From JADJSS01 sp046329815 (lineage in GTDB: Bacteria > Bacteroidota > Bacteroidia > Chitinophagales > JADIYW01), in assembly GCA_046329815.1 (NCBI GenBank), contig JAXLTY010000002.1, positions 930,001 through 994,000 of the forward strand: DNA of 64,000 nucleotides. The letters are read 5' to 3'. Under the pieces are notes generated by a model. That model searched no databases, was not told where the DNA came from, and worked only from the letters and a program-made list of their open reading frames with translations. Position numbers and translations under genes: made by a program. Below, piece after piece: positions 53,601 to 62,599 of the stretch (position 1 is the stretch's first letter; each line of letters opens with the position of its first letter).

Positions 53601-54427
53601 GTTCCATCCGTATAACCACTAGTACTGTGACATCTGTCATAAACCAAACTATCGTAACAACCTGTTGCTAAGTTACGCACAACATAATGTCTGTAACGGT
53701 TTGAGTCTATAGTACAATTTTGAGATGAATTACTTACATTACTGAAAGCGCCGATTGTTCTTCGGCAATCATTTTGCAATACATAAATTGGAAAACCTTT
53801 TGCACACAAACCACTCATATTATATGTTGAGCGCACATCATCACTGGTGAATACCAAAATAATAGCATTTGGCGGAATTGAATCGGTTGGTCCGGCTGGA
53901 ATTATATTCGTGCTGTTACATGGTGAATTAGCTCTTAAATTCGTAATTAGCGCAGCTTGCGGAACACGAAACGGACAAGCGCCTGCACCAAAATTTATAT
54001 CGGCGTTTAATACACTTTGCGCATTATTTGATTTACCAAAATCAATCGCTAAATTACTTACTTTGATACCACTGCCTGATGCAATAGTCATGTATTCATT
54101 TTGCCCTTCATCACCACCATCTTCTAAACAAGCATCAATAAACAAACCCAGCATCCGAATACATGAATTAGATGATTGAATAGAATCACCTTCTATATTT
54201 GCAATCTGATTACCTTGTCCTAAGTATGGATTGAATGTTGGATTTGTACTTTCATAAACAACAATATTTGCGTTTGCAGGAATATTTGTAACAGAAACTT
54301 TGTATTCTACCGTATCTGCACTTGCAGAACAAATTATCTCAGGCGATGTTTGAGTTAATGTGATCGTTTGTGCTTTTAAATAAAATGCACTCAAACAAAC
54401 CGCTATGAATACGAATAATTTTTGCAT
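50654..54427 (-). CDS. Giant repetitive surface protein, T9SS type B (gliding-motility-associated) C-terminus
   Basis: A 1257-residue exported protein with a signal peptide (ends in LKAQ). Residues ~25-360 share their layout with the upstream paralogue (NPTFNPYLGQG, LGLFIDACLEDGGDEGQNEYM). A PKD/Ig-like region follows. From ~450 to ~1150 there are about ten Ig-like modules with LGNDTTYCG-type starts and GKYWATITGSCG-type ends. The C-terminal ~95 residues (AAFSPNHDGVNDILVP ... FIIFNRWNEKVFE) are the CHU_C/T9SS type B domain. It is likely displayed on or released from the surface as an adhesin or matrix protein. It carries a near-identical internal DNA repeat. Confidence 0.9.
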   Translation of the reverse strand: MQKLFVFIAVCLSAFYLKAQTITLTQTSPEIICSASADTVEYKVSVTNIPANANIVVYESTNPTFNPYLGQGNQIANIEGDSIQSSNSCIRMLGLFIDACLEDGGDEGQNEYMTIASGSGIKVSNLAIDFGKSNNAQSVLNADINFGAGACPFRVPQAALITNLRANSPCNSTNIIPAGPTDSIPPNAIILVFTSDDVRSTYNMSGLCAKGFPIYVLQNDCRRTIGAFSNVSNSSQNCTIDSNRYRHYVVRNLATGCYDSLVYDRCHSTSGYTDGTYVVNLPGIDTLNVANGGIKSSSSCSGIDYTADGLNYQEVVRNTDTTFKFVLSPAFCNTGYHYIKAITNPPGTQPVSNTIKFKLVCLDVTATPQRQTICSGQNIVINNTSTDASATFSWTVAASATISGASAGSGTAINQTLTYSGATRDSIVYTITANDDGCTKTTTAKVIVNANNVTPINLGNDTTYCGSFSRKLTTGNASTVWNNNVGIPSTTSDSLRVTQPGKYWATITGSCGSVSDTINIAQSAGLTFSFGGNTSVCQSSNTTLDAGSGYDIYNWNTNEHTQAITITAPGKYWVDVFKNGCKGNDTIIVTQIAKPAPFFLGNDTSFCGTVSKNLSSGNPQTAWSLDGNFIVTAPGITANQFGQYVAKVTNSCGSFADTINITPTGTLQPINLGNDTSYCGSFSRKLSTGNNTTVWNNNVGIPSTTSDSIRVTQPGKYWATITGSCGSVSDTINIAQSPGLPFSFGGNTSVCQSSNTTLDAGSGYDIYNWNTNEHTQAITITAPGKYWVDVFKNGCKGNDTITVTQINKPSPFSLGNDTSFCNNFSFALNAPVANAVWNNNVSVPSTTASQITVTKAGKYWATITNSCGSVSDTIQINQNLSPTAFNLGNDTSICGSFSKTISTGNNTTVWNNNVGVPSTTGPQITVTQLGKYWATISNSCGTAQDTIEFKNGSNLLVNIGDTITKCVSSNVVLNAGTGFSTYLWNTSAVSQTITVSNPGKYFVDVTKNNCKGSDTVMVVDVQKPTITSLGNDTTYCGNFSQTLSTGDATTKWNTNVTAAQITVNAGGQYIATITNVCGSISDTIIIKQNPLPVVNLGNDQEFCDSLELSIGNNSFQSIRWNTNDSVNTILVKNGGVYFVQVIDTNNCKNSDTVNIKKVCDYTVYMPAAFSPNHDGVNDILVPLSKISGIIIQKFIIFNRWNEKVFEAYNFAPNDKAFGWNGDLKNAEQQVDNYVFVITAILPDNTVKDYKGIITLLK
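52016..52423. repeat. Internal direct repeat, copy A
   Basis: About 408 bases nearly identical to 52658-53065, at an offset of exactly 642 bases (214 codons), inside the 1257-residue surface-protein gene. Most differences are single bases. Confidence 0.85.
52658..53065. repeat. Internal direct repeat, copy B
   Basis: Second copy of the ~408-base repeat. Recombination between the copies would remove or add 214 residues in frame. Confidence 0.85.
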
Positions 54428-54441
54428 TACTGTTTCTTCAT

Positions 54442-57400
54442 TTATTTCACTAATGTAACATTGCCTTTTAATATTTTTTTCTCACCATTATTAAATCTGG
54501 CAACAACATAATATCCATACACTTCAAATTGTGCATCAGCACCTTTATATGTTCCATTCCATCCGGTTGTTTTATCGTTTGGCAAAATATTATTGGCTTC
54601 GAACACTTTATTGCCCCAACGGTTATAGACAATCATCTTTTCGATAATAGTTGTTCTCGCGTTTCCACGCACCATAAATACATCATTTACACCATCATCA
54701 TTTGGTGAGAATGCGTTTGGTATCCAGATATCATTTAAGCAATTGTTGGTAATGTTTATTGAATCCGAATTCGAACAATTATTTGCATCTGTAATTGTCA
54801 CTAAATATTTTCCTTCTTCTGTAACAGTGATCGTTTGAGAAGTTGCGCCTGTATTCCAGATATATGAACGCATTTGAGCCGGTGCAGATAACAAGATCTC
54901 ACCTTCACAGAAACTAGTGTCGTTACCAATAAATACAATTGGAAGCGGATTCTGGCTTAGCACAATTGTATCAGAAACTGTACTACAAGCATTTGAAATA
55001 GTTGCAATAACCTGTCCAGGTTGTGTTACTGTAATTTGCGCTGACGTCACACCTGTGCTCCAAACTGTTGTCTGATTTCCGGTAGATAATACTTTTGAGA
55101 AATTGCCACAAAAAGTTTCATCATTGCCTAAACTAAATGCAGGAATTGGTTGTGATAATATTACAATTACAGAATCTGTAAACAATCCGCAGTTGGGTGT
55201 TTGGTAGCTAACTTCAAATCTTCCAGGTTGTGTAAAATAAAAAGTATCTACCGGTGATGAACCTAAATCGCCTGCTGATAGCACGAACTTAGCAATATCG
55301 CCTGAACAAATAGTTGCTGTTTTTTTATCTAAGAAATAATTTAAACTTACACGTGCCACTTGGAAGGAAGCAATTGCAAAACATCCATTTTTATATGCAG
55401 TAACTGTGTATGTTCCTTGCTGGGTTACTTCGATAGAAGTTGTTGTTTCATTTGTATTCCAACGAACAGAATCAAAAGATCCGTTAGCCGTTAAAGTAAC
55501 AGATGTGCCTCCACAAACTACGTTTCCACCAGTAATATCAACAGCCACAGATGATGTTGTTACATTAACGCTTGTTGTTCCGGAACATCCATTTTTATAA
55601 GCTATTACAGAATAAGTTCCTGCCTGATTAACATTAATAGAAGTTGTTGTTTCATTAGTTGACCAGCGAACAGAATCAAATTGTCCATTCACGGTTAACG
55701 TGGTTGAACTACCATTACATATCGCAGTATTTCCCGAAATAGTTGGCGTTGGAGTCGGAACTACGACAACGACCACAGAATCTGCAACTCCTGAAGAAAT
55801 TATTTTTCTTAACGAAATATCATCTAAACTAAAGTCATTACCTACAATTTCTGCTCTAAGATCTTTGATAACAACCTGTGCTGTAGTATTATTTCCTGAA
55901 AACCATGTTCCTGCAAAGTTTTCCCAACCAACACAACCATTTGGACTTAACTCGAAAGCACTTACCACTTCATCTCCATTTATTTTCACATTGAAAATTG
56001 CATTATTGCTATTGTGCGCATAACCATAAGCAGAGAATTTGTAATTCGTATTTTTTTCTACATTTACAGTTTGATACAACACACGAAGTGAAACATCTGC
56101 TGATGGTGATGAATTGAACAGCAATGTACCACCTGGTGTATGATTAGTATCTGCACAATAATATGTTATATCGCCAATATAATACCAACCATTACAACCA
56201 CCACAAGCAGGTGTTTTCAAGAATAAATCAGTATTCCAGAAACTCATGCTGTCTTCAAACGTTCCGTTTTTAATTAATTCTGTCGGATCTAATGAAGTAG
56301 TACCATTTGTTGCATTCACTACATATAATGTATTAACATCCGGTGAAGCATTCGGATCTTTAATTGTATCGTTACTTAAACCACTAGCCGGTGTCCATTG
56401 ATAATGTGTATAGCCATTTGGGCCTGTTATTTTTATAGAATCGCCTTGACATATATAAACTGTGTCAATTGCATTTGGTGTACATGCTGTAACACGAACG
56501 GTTGTTGCTGCGCTACAGCCATTTAAATAAACAAACGCTGTATAACTGCCTTCAACCGAAACTGTATTCTGGCTTCCGAATGTGCCATTGCTCCAACGAA
56601 CAGAGTCGAATTGACCATTGGCAACTAAGGTAACAGTATTTCCATTACACAACTGACTATTTCCTGAAATACTTGTTTGTAGATTTGGTGTAATAAAAGA
56701 AACCGTATCTTTTTTAGATCCACACCGTCCGGTTGATGTAACTATATAATTGCCTTCTTGTGCTGCGGAATTAAATTTAATGGAAACATTTGGCTGATTA
56801 GCACTGAAACCATTTGGTCCTGTCCATGAATATGATACACCTGCTTCTACATTAGCCACAGACAAACGAATGGAATCCGTAGAGCAAGTTATCGCATTAA
56901 TTCGAGCATCCGGTTTTTTGATGGTATCGATAATTACTATAGATTTGCATGTTTGCACTTCTGTCACTTGTCCTTCATCAACCGTCAGTGTTACGTTTAA
57001 AGTACCAACTGAATCTGCTGTAAATGTTGGCGGATTGAATTGCGTAGATGATGAAATACCTGCATCATTACATCTGCTTAAATCCATTCGCAAAATATTA
57101 TTATTTCTGGCATTAGCAATAAACGTAATTTTACTATTTCCCAATTTAATTATATTAGAAAATGAGTTTGCATAATTAAATAAGGATTGCGAACCTCTGT
57201 CAACAGTAGAAATAGTAGTACCTGTTTCATTTCCATTAAACGTTACATCTATCAGGTTGTTAGCATTTGATGATAAATTAACTACATATCCTTTCAGTTG
57301 TTCGCATTCATTGTATAACAGTAAATCCTGTGGTCTATCAAAATTATTATTTGGGTTGCCATAGTTAATAGCAGTTGGTGTGTTGCTTAAGCTACTGCCA

Positions 57401-59511
57401 AAGCTCAATTTTGCTATTGTATTATCATACGCTGTAGTATTATTCGGATCTCTGTCATTTACAGCGAATAAATACCAGTTTCCATTTTTATTAATCACAC
57501 TAACAGAAATAACTCTACCTAAAGCATTTAAGTTACCCATATTAGTTAAAGTAGGTGTATTGGTAATACTGTTGCCAAAATTTAACTTATATAAGATTGC
57601 AGTGCTACCATTGACAGTCGGAACAAAACCTACATAATTGCTGCCATCTTTAACTATCTTTATATCTAATGGAAATGCTCCTAAATTAACTACATTTCCA
57701 AATGTAGGTGTATTCAATAGTGAATTACCAAAATCGAGTCTGCCAAATGTATTGTTGCTGTTTGTCAGGAATGCATAATAATTTGTTCCTTCTTTATATA
57801 CATCCATAGATGTAGGCGCAGCAAAATTTGAATTACCAAAATTGCCCATATCCGTATAAGTCGGATTGTTATTAAGAATATTAGCACCAAAATTCATTCT
57901 TATGGTTTTCTGTAAACCTGCCTGATAATTATGAAAGAAACCGATATAATTATTTCCATCTTTATAAACATTACACTGAACAGGATTTGCTGTTAGATTA
58001 TTAGTTGGCAATGCATTTAAAGTAAATAATTGAGAAGGCGCACCTTTACAAAAATCCCAATTATATGTAGTTCCACAAGTAGTTAAATTTTGTATAGTTA
58101 CATTTGAACCTACACAAACCGTATCAGGTGCAACAAAATTAGGAATACAAACAGTACATTTATTCACTACTACTTTTACAGAAGTTGTTTTAGTACAACC
58201 TGCATCATTTGATGTGATATTGTATATTACACTATCTTTTGTTGTTCCTGAATAATTCAGAAGTTGTTTGATTGAATTTCCACTACCACTCGCCTGTCCT
58301 GTTATGTTTGTGCCACCTGATGTTGTCCATGTGAATGTTGCATTTGGATCAGTGCTTGAAATATTAATTTTTGCCGAATCACCGCTGCAAATATTGGTTG
58401 TAGTTGATGTTGCAGTTACATTATTACAAACCAATTGAAAACTAAATGTATTTGAAATCGGTTGCGTTCCGTTTGGATGTGTAATCGCTTTTATCCAATG
58501 TTTGCCAGTATTGCAAAAATTTTGCGGAATCGGAAACTTCAGAATATTTGTTTTCACAATTGAATCCAATACAACACCATTACATCTGTCAGCAGCGTTG
58601 TTTTGAATTCCACCATTCGCTACAGAAGAAGTATCTGTGTTTTGCAAACGAATCACATAGTTACCATCATTCGCATTTGGATTCGCGCCATCAAATTCAT
58701 TCAAACCACATCGGTCATATGTTAATTCATCAAAGCAATTTCTATTTGCAAGAGTAGTTGTTCTGTATCTTGTTCCTGCTGCAGCACCTGTACATGTTGT
58801 TCCTGCCGCATCATTATTCACGAACGCGCCTGAACCATTGGTACATGAATTTTGCAAAACATATACTTGTTGACCTGTTTGGCAGAAACGACTTAAATTA
58901 TATGGATAATCTGTTCCGGCACCTGTAAAAACAATAACTAAAGCATTTGGCGGAATCGAATCTGACTGAGTTGCAGGCAATAAATTACTGCTGTTGCAAA
59001 AACCTGTTCTTAACATAGTCATTAAAGCATTGGAAGGTGTGCCGAATGAACATGGATTAGTACCAGTATTAATGTCTCTTAAGTTTGTATTTGGAAGATC
59101 TATTTTCAGGTTTGCCGCTCTGAAACCTTGTCCTGAAGTAATTACCATATACTCATTTGCCGGTTCCAAACGACCACTGTCATTACAGGCATCAATGAAA
59201 ATACCTAATATTTTTGGGCAGGTTGATGTGATAATTGATGTTGAAGCAGTATCGCCTTTTACATAACCAATACTATCGCCTTGTCCTAAATAAGGATTGA
59301 ATGTGCTGTCTGTACTTTGGTAGATGACTACATTCGTATTTTGCGGAATGGAAGAAGAAGAAACGGAATACACCAAAGTATCCGTTCCGTCAGAACAAAT
59401 AACCGTTGGTGAAATTGGCGAAACCGAAATGGTTGGGTTTGCTAATTCAACAAAAGCAAACATCATTAAACCACAAAAACAGAACAAAAGTAAGGTCGAA
59501 ATCTTCTTCAT
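54442..59511 (-). CDS. Giant surface protein with T9SS type B C-terminus, paralogue of its neighbour
   Basis: A 1689-residue exported protein. A signal peptide is followed by an N-terminal region (~25-360) clearly paralogous to the downstream gene (STFNPYLGQGDSIGYVKGD, ILGIFIDACND). Residues ~470-830 form a repetitive beta-propeller-like section (FGNSLLNTPTFGNVVNLG-type repeats). Then come Ig-like modules, a galactose-binding-like segment near 1090-1220 (NGTFEDSMSFWNTDLF), three SGNTAICNGSSTTLTV-type modules and the CHU_C sorting domain (NAFSPNDDGVNDVFMV ... IVYNRWGNKVFE). It lies 14 bp upstream of the second giant gene and is probably in one operon with it. Likely cell-surface adhesion or biofilm matrix. 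Confidence 0.9.
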   Translation of the reverse strand: MKKISTLLLFCFCGLMMFAFVELANPTISVSPISPTVICSDGTDTLVYSVSSSSIPQNTNVVIYQSTDSTFNPYLGQGDSIGYVKGDTASTSIITSTCPKILGIFIDACNDSGRLEPANEYMVITSGQGFRAANLKIDLPNTNLRDINTGTNPCSFGTPSNALMTMLRTGFCNSSNLLPATQSDSIPPNALVIVFTGAGTDYPYNLSRFCQTGQQVYVLQNSCTNGSGAFVNNDAAGTTCTGAAAGTRYRTTTLANRNCFDELTYDRCGLNEFDGANPNANDGNYVIRLQNTDTSSVANGGIQNNAADRCNGVVLDSIVKTNILKFPIPQNFCNTGKHWIKAITHPNGTQPISNTFSFQLVCNNVTATSTTTNICSGDSAKINISSTDPNATFTWTTSGGTNITGQASGSGNSIKQLLNYSGTTKDSVIYNITSNDAGCTKTTSVKVVVNKCTVCIPNFVAPDTVCVGSNVTIQNLTTCGTTYNWDFCKGAPSQLFTLNALPTNNLTANPVQCNVYKDGNNYIGFFHNYQAGLQKTIRMNFGANILNNNPTYTDMGNFGNSNFAAPTSMDVYKEGTNYYAFLTNSNNTFGRLDFGNSLLNTPTFGNVVNLGAFPLDIKIVKDGSNYVGFVPTVNGSTAILYKLNFGNSITNTPTLTNMGNLNALGRVISVSVINKNGNWYLFAVNDRDPNNTTAYDNTIAKLSFGSSLSNTPTAINYGNPNNNFDRPQDLLLYNECEQLKGYVVNLSSNANNLIDVTFNGNETGTTISTVDRGSQSLFNYANSFSNIIKLGNSKITFIANARNNNILRMDLSRCNDAGISSSTQFNPPTFTADSVGTLNVTLTVDEGQVTEVQTCKSIVIIDTIKKPDARINAITCSTDSIRLSVANVEAGVSYSWTGPNGFSANQPNVSIKFNSAAQEGNYIVTSTGRCGSKKDTVSFITPNLQTSISGNSQLCNGNTVTLVANGQFDSVRWSNGTFGSQNTVSVEGSYTAFVYLNGCSAATTVRVTACTPNAIDTVYICQGDSIKITGPNGYTHYQWTPASGLSNDTIKDPNASPDVNTLYVVNATNGTTSLDPTELIKNGTFEDSMSFWNTDLFLKTPACGGCNGWYYIGDITYYCADTNHTPGGTLLFNSSPSADVSLRVLYQTVNVEKNTNYKFSAYGYAHNSNNAIFNVKINGDEVVSAFELSPNGCVGWENFAGTWFSGNNTTAQVVIKDLRAEIVGNDFSLDDISLRKIISSGVADSVVVVVVPTPTPTISGNTAICNGSSTTLTVNGQFDSVRWSTNETTTSINVNQAGTYSVIAYKNGCSGTTSVNVTTSSVAVDITGGNVVCGGTSVTLTANGSFDSVRWNTNETTTSIEVTQQGTYTVTAYKNGCFAIASFQVARVSLNYFLDKKTATICSGDIAKFVLSAGDLGSSPVDTFYFTQPGRFEVSYQTPNCGLFTDSVIVILSQPIPAFSLGNDETFCGNFSKVLSTGNQTTVWSTGVTSAQITVTQPGQVIATISNACSTVSDTIVLSQNPLPIVFIGNDTSFCEGEILLSAPAQMRSYIWNTGATSQTITVTEEGKYLVTITDANNCSNSDSINITNNCLNDIWIPNAFSPNDDGVNDVFMVRGNARTTIIEKMIVYNRWGNKVFEANNILPNDKTTGWNGTYKGADAQFEVYGYYVVARFNNGEKKILKGNVTLVK

Positions 59512-59665
59512 AGAAAGCCGTATTTAAAGCCATGTAAGATACGGACATTTTATGTGGATTTATATATTGTGGAAAAACAAAAAGATGGTGAATAACAATA
59601 TTCACTGTTTGTACATGTTTTGGTAATAAAACCGATAAAATCAGCTCAAATTTTAACATTTTTAA

Positions 59666-59885
59666 GTCAACTTAGGTGAAAGAGAACCTATCCTAACTGA
59701 TGAATCAGGTCAACTTGGCTATAAAGACAACTTAACCTACCTTTTAGGTAGGTCAACTTAGCAAAATGGTAGGTCAACTTAACTATAATGCTAGGTCAAG
59801 CTACCTAAAAAGATAGCTCGACCTACCTATTTGGTAGGTCTTCATCATTAAAGTGGCAGGTTGGCATAACTAATTCGCAGGCAAA
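59666..59885. repeat. Imperfect 21-22-bp array with inverted repeats (locus 3)
   Basis: About ten diverged units spaced 21 or 22 bp. The best units read GGTCAACTTAGCAAAATGG and GGTCAACTTAACTATAATG. Two units contain perfect hairpins: ACCTACC and GGTAGGT around TTTTA (59734-59752), and GACCTACC and GGTAGGTC around TATTT (59820-59840). The core GG(A/T)CAAC then AAAATGG matches locus 1 at 10577 onward. It lies upstream of the giant surface-protein operon and downstream of groEL. The rest of this 454-base gap holds only the groEL terminator. Confidence 0.7.
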
Positions 59886-59906
59886 CCTCTCTTTTGTGTA
59901 AGTAAA

Positions 59907-59945
59907 CAAAAAAAGAGATCACGTTTTTGACGAGACCTCTTTTTA
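59907..59945 (-). terminator. groEL terminator
   Basis: Read on the minus strand, a 14-bp stem with two mismatches (AAAAAGAGGTCTCG with CGTGATCTCTTTTT) is followed by further T residues, about 20 bases after the groEL stop. Confidence 0.75.
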
Positions 59946-59965
59946 TTATAATGAATATCAGATGA

Positions 59966-61606
59966 TTACATCATGCCGCCCATTCCGCCAGGCATTCCGC
60001 CACCAGGCATTGCCGGCGCTTCTTTGCTTGGTTTCTCTACGATAGCACATTCAGTAGTTAAGATCATACTTGCAATTGATGCAGCATTTTCCAATGCGAC
60101 ACGTGTTACTTTTGTAGGATCGATAACGCCTGCTTTGTACAAGTTTTCATATACTTCCGTTTTAGCATTGTAGCCATAATCTTTTTTACCGTTCTTAACG
60201 TTAAAAATTACTATAGAACCTTCAACACCAGCATTTTCTGATATTTGTCTCAATGGCGCCTCTAATGCAGTTTTGATGATTTCGATACCTGTTTGTTCGT
60301 CTTCATTCGCACCTTTTAGTTTGTCTAATGCAACACTTGCTCGGATCAAAGCAACGCCTCCACCAGGCACAATACCTTCTTGTACTGCCGCACGAGTTGC
60401 GTGTAATGCATCATCCACACGGTCTTTTTTCTCTTTCATTTCCACTTCTGAAGGCGCACCAACGTACAATACCGCAACACCGCCAGACAATTTAGCTAAA
60501 CGCTCCTGTAATTTTTCTTTATCGTAGTCAGACGTTGTTGTTTCGATTTGCGCTTTAATTTGATTCACACGAGCTGTAATATCTGCTTTTTTGCCAGAAC
60601 CATTGATGATAGTCGTGTTGTCTTTGTCGATTACTACTTTTTCAGCAACACCTAATTGTTCCATTTGCGTATCTTCCAATTTGTAACCTAACTCATCAGA
60701 AACCACTTGTCCGCCAGTTAAGATAGCGATGTCTTGTAGCATAGCTTTTCTTCTGTCGCCAAAACCAGGTGCTTTTACTGCAGCGATTTTCAACGAACCA
60801 CGTAAACGGTTAACTACTAAAGTTGCTAATGCTTCGCTTTCTACATCTTCAGCAATGATCAATAAAGCTCTTCCTGTTTGAACTACTTTTTCCAAAATTG
60901 GTAATAAATCTTTCATTGAAGAAACCTTCTTATCATATATCAAAATGAATGGTTTATCCATTTCTACTTCCATACTTTCTGCATTGGTTACAAAATATGG
61001 AGAAATGTAACCGCGATCGAATTGCATACCTTCAACTACATCAACAGTTGTTTCAGTACCTTTTGCTTCTTCTACTGTGATAACGCCTTCTGTTCCTACT
61101 TTTTCCATTGCGTCAGCGATCAATTTACCAATTTCTTCATCGTTATTCGCTGAAATAGTTCCTACCTGTTTGATTTTAGAAAAGTCCTTGCCCACTTTCT
61201 CAGAAATGGTTTTCAATTCTTTCACAACTGCGCCTACCGCTTTGTCGATACCACGTTTCAAATCCATTGGATTGGCACCAGCCGTAATGGATTTCAAACC
61301 AGGTCCGATGATAGCTTGTGCCAAAACCGTTGCTGTTGTTGTTCCGTCGCCGGCAACATCGTTTGTTTTAGAAGCCACATCTTTTACTAGCTGTGCGCCC
61401 ATATTTTCGAATGGATCTTCCAATTCTACTTCTTTTGCTACCGTAACACCATCTTTTGTAATGTGCGGCGCGCCGAATTTTTTCTCAATAATTACATTTC
61501 TACCTTTTGGTCCTAATGTAACTTTTACGGCGTTTGCCAATGCGTCCACGCCTGCTTTTAATTTATCTCTTGATTCTGTGCTGTAACTTATTTGTTTAGC
61601 GCTCAT
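59966..61606 (-). CDS. groL: Chaperonin GroEL (Hsp60)
   Basis: A 546-residue chaperonin that folds proteins in an ATP-driven double ring with GroES. Signatures include TLGPKGRNVIIEKKFG, VAGDGTTTATVLAQAI (ATP site), AAVKAPGFGDRRKAML and AAVQEGIVPGGGVALI. The C-terminal Gly-Met tail (MPGGGMPGGMGGMM) is intact. It lies 80 bp downstream of groES in the usual order and ends at a terminator. Confidence 0.99.
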   Translation of the reverse strand: MSAKQISYSTESRDKLKAGVDALANAVKVTLGPKGRNVIIEKKFGAPHITKDGVTVAKEVELEDPFENMGAQLVKDVASKTNDVAGDGTTTATVLAQAIIGPGLKSITAGANPMDLKRGIDKAVGAVVKELKTISEKVGKDFSKIKQVGTISANNDEEIGKLIADAMEKVGTEGVITVEEAKGTETTVDVVEGMQFDRGYISPYFVTNAESMEVEMDKPFILIYDKKVSSMKDLLPILEKVVQTGRALLIIAEDVESEALATLVVNRLRGSLKIAAVKAPGFGDRRKAMLQDIAILTGGQVVSDELGYKLEDTQMEQLGVAEKVVIDKDNTTIINGSGKKADITARVNQIKAQIETTTSDYDKEKLQERLAKLSGGVAVLYVGAPSEVEMKEKKDRVDDALHATRAAVQEGIVPGGGVALIRASVALDKLKGANEDEQTGIEIIKTALEAPLRQISENAGVEGSIVIFNVKNGKKDYGYNAKTEVYENLYKAGVIDPTKVTRVALENAASIASMILTTECAIVEKPSKEAPAMPGGGMPGGMGGMM

Positions 61607-61686
61607 TTTATTTAATTTTTTGAATTAATGAATTGTTGAATTTTAGAATTTAGTTTGCAAACTGATTTTTGCTAACTGCACATTGG

Positions 61687-61971
61687 CTATACTATTGCCA
61701 AAATGTCAGATTCTCTCATAATTAAGTAATCTGTTCCTTCAATGTTGATTTCGGTTCCGCTGTATTTTCCGTAAAGAACAGTATCGCCTACTTTAACTGT
61801 CATTGGTTCGTCCGGTTTGCCTTTACCAACCGCTACCACTTCGCCTTTTTGTGGTTTTTCTTTTGCAGAATCAGGAATGATAATACCTGATTTTGTTTTA
61901 GTTTCCGCTTCAGCAGCTTTCACGATCACTCTGTCTGCTAATGGTTGAACATTCACTTTAGTTTTTGCCAT
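61687..61971 (-). CDS. groS: Co-chaperonin GroES
   Basis: A 94-residue Hsp10 lid protein. Evidence: VNVQPLADRVIVKAAEAETKTKSGI (mobile loop), GEVVAVGKGK, VGDTVLYGKYSGTEI and the ending YLIMRESDILAIV. It is the first gene of the groES-groEL operon. A TAnnTTTG box is found at 62010-62017, and no CIRCE inverted repeat is visible upstream. Confidence 0.98.
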   Translation of the reverse strand: MAKTKVNVQPLADRVIVKAAEAETKTKSGIIIPDSAKEKPQKGEVVAVGKGKPDEPMTVKVGDTVLYGKYSGTEINIEGTDYLIMRESDILAIV

Positions 61972-62009
61972 AATTATTGATTGATTTTGTTAACTAATAA
62001 GATTTTGCG

Positions 62010-62017
62010 CAAAAGTA
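62010..62017 (-). promoter_or_regulatory. groES-groEL -7 box
   Basis: The minus strand reads TACTTTTG, a TAnnTTTG match, 39 bases upstream of the groES ATG. Confidence 0.6.
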
Positions 62018-62142
62018 GTCTATTTTCGTGCCATTCCAAGAAAAAAGAAAATTTGACAGTTTAAAAGTTTTAATCCGATAAAATAAAGTCAATATTTCAG
62101 AGTTATCTTTTAAATCTGTATCTTACCCATAAATTAATTGTT

Positions 62143-62511
62143 ATGCAAAAATCAAGGATCATTTTAGTTTCGTTTGTTTTAATTTTTATTGCGTTTGCGT
62201 GTTCAAACAATGAAAACAAACAATTACTGGTTGGCGAATGGAATGGCGCGGAATGGCTGGTTGCAGGGAATCCATCGGATTACGATGCTAAACAAGTACA
62301 TTTTAATTTTACAGCTGACGGCGGCTACAACTCTGATTTTGGTGGCGACAAAGAAAAAGGCACTTATATTTTGCGCGATAATAAATTATATACTACACCG
62401 GAAGGACAATTGGAAATAATGGTACAAATTCACAAGTTGACCAAAGACAGCTTGGTTTTTGATATGAACCGCAGCGGTCAAGCAGAGACGCTGACACTAA
62501 TTCGAAAATAG
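62143..62511 (+). CDS. Small lipocalin-like lipoprotein
   Basis: A 122-residue lipoprotein. The signal peptide ends in IAFAC (lipobox, Cys near residue 20). The mature part starts LLVGEWNGAEW and runs through VHFNFTADGGYNSDFG and GTYILRDNKLYTTPEG, the strand pattern of the small Bacteroidota lipocalin-like family. Ligand unknown. It is divergent from groES and upstream of a separate exported protein gene (88-bp gap). Confidence 0.75.
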   Translation: MQKSRIILVSFVLIFIAFACSNNENKQLLVGEWNGAEWLVAGNPSDYDAKQVHFNFTADGGYNSDFGGDKEKGTYILRDNKLYTTPEGQLEIMVQIHKLTKDSLVFDMNRSGQAETLTLIRK

Positions 62512-62599
62512 AATACAGATTTTTATGATTCTTAGAACATTTTAAGTTAATATGCTATATTTATACTAAATATAAAAAAGCGCATTCAAAATTTATAAA

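Noticed and set aside
61077..61586. 169-residue ORF antisense to groEL
   Set aside because: It is a shadow of the strongly biased groEL coding frame.
61972..62142. CIRCE heat-shock operator upstream of groES
   Set aside because: No TTAGCACTC / GAGTGCTAA inverted repeat is present; only a TAnnTTTG box was found.
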